A stretch of DNA of 41,753 bases. Source: Lactobacillaceae bacterium AF64-9pH9TA. GTDB taxonomy: Bacteria; Bacillota; Bacilli; Lactobacillales; Lactobacillaceae. The stretch lies in the NCBI GenBank assembly GCA_027681045.1, contig JAQDCK010000013.1:1-41753 (forward strand), given 5' to 3'. Of this stretch, positions 39,274 through 41,753 are shown in pieces (positions within the stretch are counted from its first letter, which is position 1; each line of letters begins with the position of its first letter). A program made the translations under genes and the position numbers. The notes beneath the pieces are model-generated. The model had not been told where the DNA came from, searched no databases, and saw only the letters and a list, made by a program, of their open reading frames with translations.

Positions 39274-41112
39274 CTATTCCCGGCTCAAAAGCTGGTGAAT
39301 CCGGTCGGCTTCCCGCCAAGGACCGCTGTAGATCAGTTCGTCGCCTGGCTCGATCACGGTTGACCCGTGCGGGGAAATCCACTTGTCCCCCCGCCGGATC
39401 CGGGAAACGGTGATCTGGTCGACAAAGTCCCAGTCCATCAGCTGGCGGCCGGTGTAGGCCGAGTTTCTGACCACCACATCATACAGGGCATTGTTGGTGT
39501 CCGTGATGATCCGGTAGACGGCTGGCGATTCGATCAAGGCCCGGAGCATGGCCCCGTGCAGGTTGTTGAAGGCAAAAAGCTCGATACCTTCCTCTCTGAG
39601 CTGGTCAACCGTGTCGGCCACGACCTTGCCCTGGCTGACGATGACCCGCTTGACCCCAGCCTGCTTGGCTGCCCGACCGACTTCTAAGTTAGCCTCATCG
39701 TCAGTGAAGGTGGCCACAAAGATATCGGTGTCAAAAGCCCCGGCTGCTTCTAAGGTATCCAGCTTCCGGTCAGGCAGGAGTTTCAAATTCTTGACCTTGC
39801 TCTTGTATGTGTCGTATTTTTCCTTCAGGCAGGTCAAAACCTGGACTGAGTACCAGGAGTCGTGCAGGTCCTGGTAGACGGTCATGGTTACGGCATTGAG
39901 GCCGAAAATCACGACCTTTTCCTTGATCTTGTCTTCCGGCGTCAAGGCAAAAGTTGAGTTGAAGACGATCGGACAGGCGATGCAGACGATGACCGCCGCC
40001 AAAATGAAGGCGCTGGACTGGGTCGCCGTGATGGCGTTCAGCTTCCGGGCTACCTGCAGGGTCGGCAGAACGATCGTGATCGTCGTTGCCGTTAAGAAGC
40101 CCCCGGCAAAAGCATTCCGCTTGTTAAAGGCCCGCATGTAGGTCAAAGTAACCGGCAGCTTGGCTAAGAAGAAGCAGATGACCAGAACCGGCAGCAGCAT
40201 CAAGGCTTGCGGGTTGGCAAAGAGCAGCTTCAAGTTGAGGTTGACCCCGGTCCGGATGAAGAAGATCGGAATAAAGAAGCCGTAGCCGATGGAAGTCAGC
40301 TTGTCCTTGGTTGCCTGGGTTGGCTCCAGCAGCTTCATAACCATCCCGGCCAAAAAGGCCCCCAGGATGTTTTCCGCCCCAACCTGCTCTGCCACCGTCA
40401 CCAGGGCAAAAATCAGGAAGAAGGCCAGGCGGACGTCCAGCTGGGTTGTGGCCTTGGTCACCTTGGCAAACCACAGGTAAGGCCGCTTAAAGCGCCGCAG
40501 AAGAATAATCGCAACCACAAACAAGAGGATGATCAGCCAGAGCTTGCGGGCATCCCCGCCGTTAACGGTGGAATAGATGGTCAACAGCAGCAACGGAATA
40601 ACTTCTCCCATGACCGCCGTCAGCAAGATCGTCTGCCCGATCGGCCGGCCCAGGATTTCTTTTTCCTTTAAAGTCGCGATAACCACGCCTAAGGCCACGG
40701 TCATAAAGATGATTGAAGCCAGGGCCACGTCGTTAAAGAGGCCCAGGGCCTTCATCCCCAAAGCCAGCAAAACCGAGTCCACCGCTATCCCGCCAAAGGC
40801 GAAGGCAGCCACGACCAGGGGCTTGACCTGCTTGCCGCTCTCTGACTTCCGGGCCCGGGTGTGCTTTTTCGGGCTGAGCAAGTCAAAATCGATTTCCATC
40901 CCTGACAAAAACATCAAGACGATGACCCCCAGGTTGGACAAAAAAGTCAGCTGGGAAGTCTGGGTAATCAGGTTCAAACAGCTCTTGCCCATCAAGATTC
41001 CGACGATGATCTCGGCCACGGCGGTCGGCACCGTGGTCACCCGCAGGCGGGCCATGACAATCGGAATCACCAGGGCCAAGAAGACCGTTAAAAACAGTGA
41101 TAGTCCTTCCAT
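39274..41112 (-). CDS. Kef-type monovalent cation:proton antiporter with TrkA-like domains
   Basis: This CPA2-family membrane transporter exchanges K+ or Na+ for protons. The first about 380 residues form 12-13 helices with VMARLRVTTVPTAVAEIIVGILMG, a conserved GVIVLMFLSGMEIDF and GAENILGAFLAGMV. A cytosolic part follows: a Rossmann-like TrkA-N segment (KEKVVIFGLNAVTMTVY, DTDIFVATFTDDEANLEV) and a TrkA-C domain (SAYTGRQLMDWDF, STVIEPGDELIYSGP) that usually binds nucleotides or c-di-AMP. The glycine motif GLNAVT is atypical of a canonical GxGxxG site, so NAD binding may be weak. I prefer the ATG at 41112; one at 41124 sits almost on the GAGGAG ribosome site. Ion specificity is not readable. 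Confidence 0.9.
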   Translation of the reverse strand: MEGLSLFLTVFLALVIPIVMARLRVTTVPTAVAEIIVGILMGKSCLNLITQTSQLTFLSNLGVIVLMFLSGMEIDFDLLSPKKHTRARKSESGKQVKPLVVAAFAFGGIAVDSVLLALGMKALGLFNDVALASIIFMTVALGVVIATLKEKEILGRPIGQTILLTAVMGEVIPLLLLTIYSTVNGGDARKLWLIILLFVVAIILLRRFKRPYLWFAKVTKATTQLDVRLAFFLIFALVTVAEQVGAENILGAFLAGMVMKLLEPTQATKDKLTSIGYGFFIPIFFIRTGVNLNLKLLFANPQALMLLPVLVICFFLAKLPVTLTYMRAFNKRNAFAGGFLTATTITIVLPTLQVARKLNAITATQSSAFILAAVIVCIACPIVFNSTFALTPEDKIKEKVVIFGLNAVTMTVYQDLHDSWYSVQVLTCLKEKYDTYKSKVKNLKLLPDRKLDTLEAAGAFDTDIFVATFTDDEANLEVGRAAKQAGVKRVIVSQGKVVADTVDQLREEGIELFAFNNLHGAMLRALIESPAVYRIITDTNNALYDVVVRNSAYTGRQLMDWDFVDQITVSRIRRGDKWISPHGSTVIEPGDELIYSGPWREADRIHQLLSRE

Positions 41113-41181
41113 GCTAAAAAGCATCTCCTCACTAATTACAGTTTTTTCTAATTATACAATAATCGCTAAATTAAGAAAGAA

Positions 41182-41210
41182 AAACGGACCCAGGCTAAGC
41201 CTGAATCCGT
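41182..41210 (-). terminator. Terminator of the SLAP-domain protein gene
   Basis: AACGGA-TT-CAGGCT and AGCCTG-GG-TCCGTT form a stem with an internal loop, followed by TTTTTC on the minus strand. Confidence 0.85.
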
Positions 41211-41223
41211 TCCTTATCTTCGA

Positions 41224-41753
41224 TTAAAAGTTGCCAACCTTGATGTACAGGGCGGTTTGGCCGGAGAAGCCGACCATGTAGTAGTACTTGCCGCTAAGCT
41301 TGACCCGGCTGCCGTAAGTTACTACGGCCCTGCCTTTAAGGCGCTTAGCTTCGTTCCAGTTCCGGGCCCCCTTGACCGTGTACACGTAAGCGTTGTGTGC
41401 CAGAGTCCGGCTGGTCCCGTCAATGTTGCCAGCCTTCACGTACTTGCCTGCAGCGTACTTGTAGTACTTAGAGTTGCCGATCGTCACGGCTGAACCGTAG
41501 ACCTTAAGGTAAGAACCTGCAGTCAGCTTGGCCGTTGACAACTTCTTGCCAGAAGCGTCATAGCTGTAGGAGTTCCGCATCAAGCGCTTGGTCGTGGTGG
41601 TTTCCACTGGCTTGAATTGGAAGTTGATTGCCTTAACGTACTTAGCCACGTTATTGCTGGTAAAGCCTGTCATGTAGTAGGCCTTACCTTTGATCTTGAC
41701 CTGGCTGCCGTAAGTCGTCACCTTGGTCCCCCTAAGGAGCTTGGCCGTTGACC
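41224..41753 (-). CDS. SLAP-domain cell-wall protein, N-terminus beyond window
   Basis: The frame is open from the window edge to the stop at 41224 (176 codons visible), so only the C-terminal part is seen. It consists of repeated units with the pattern RNSYSYDASGKKL...LKAGSYLKVYGSAV...YYKYAAGKYVKAGNIDG, the lactobacillus surface-layer-protein attachment (SLAP) domain, which binds wall polymers non-covalently. At least two full units and part of a third are present, very rich in Tyr, Lys and Gly. The likely full protein is an exported enzyme or adhesin held on the wall; its functional domain lies outside. A terminator follows at 41182-41210. Confidence 0.88.
   Translation of the reverse strand, partial: STAKLLRGTKVTTYGSQVKIKGKAYYMTGFTSNNVAKYVKAINFQFKPVETTTTKRLMRNSYSYDASGKKLSTAKLTAGSYLKVYGSAVTIGNSKYYKYAAGKYVKAGNIDGTSRTLAHNAYVYTVKGARNWNEAKRLKGRAVVTYGSRVKLSGKYYYMVGFSGQTALYIKVGNF

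Overview
The window reads as a chromosomal segment of a lactobacillus, most likely Lactobacillus delbrueckii or a close relative. The clues are two tandem PepC-type cysteine aminopeptidases that I recall as PepW and PepG of that species, an IMP dehydrogenase without CBS domains, a SLAP-domain cell-wall protein, a strong bias to G/C at third codon positions in the housekeeping genes, and several decaying genes. Species assignment is from memory and inference, not from a search.

Layout. 1-3.3 kb is an AT-rich accessory patch: the N-terminal 627 codons of a large YSIRK/MucBP-type surface protein, a frameshifted 5'-truncated IS30-type transposase, the tail of a large serine recombinase, and a perfect 21-bp-arm hairpin. 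An orphan HicB antitoxin follows, between two nearly identical terminators. 3.9-13.2 kb is a purine salvage and interconversion block: guaB-guaA (minus), a guanine riboswitch controlling xpt-pbuX (plus), guaC (minus) and purA (plus). An SOS-type Y-family polymerase/YolD pair with two LexA boxes sits inside it. A PurBox-like motif recurs near the guaB, xpt and purA promoters.

13.3-14.9 kb is a small AT-rich island that I do not recognise: a four-helix membrane protein made of two repeats, a secreted protein broken by a frameshift, and a translationally coupled single-repeat membrane protein. The two membrane-protein genes share an identical 32-bp 3' end running into matching terminators. It resembles a secreted toxin with membrane immunity proteins, but that is inference. 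This is the best candidate for an undescribed system here.

14.9-16.1 kb carries greA and a CIRCE-controlled hsp20. 16.2-27.3 kb is a peptide-utilisation region: pepW-pepG plus an overlapping 25-residue membrane mini-ORF, then, convergent, oppA2, an internally deleted oppA, oppA1 and oppB-C-D-F. Imported oligopeptides would be trimmed by the aminopeptidases.

27.5-30.2 kb has an HD-domain hydrolase, a tRNA-Thr(GGU) with an unusual anticodon arm and its own promoter, a small membrane ORF directly behind it, and tyrS under a tyrosine T-box. 30.2-36.3 kb is cell-envelope biogenesis: an acyltransferase-3 protein, a 998-residue LTA-synthase-like protein, PlsY and an LCP ligase. 36.5-41.8 kb has gpmA, a lipoprotein, a Gfo/Idh/MocA oxidoreductase, a Kef-type antiporter with TrkA-like domains, and the C-terminal part of a SLAP-domain protein that runs off the right edge.
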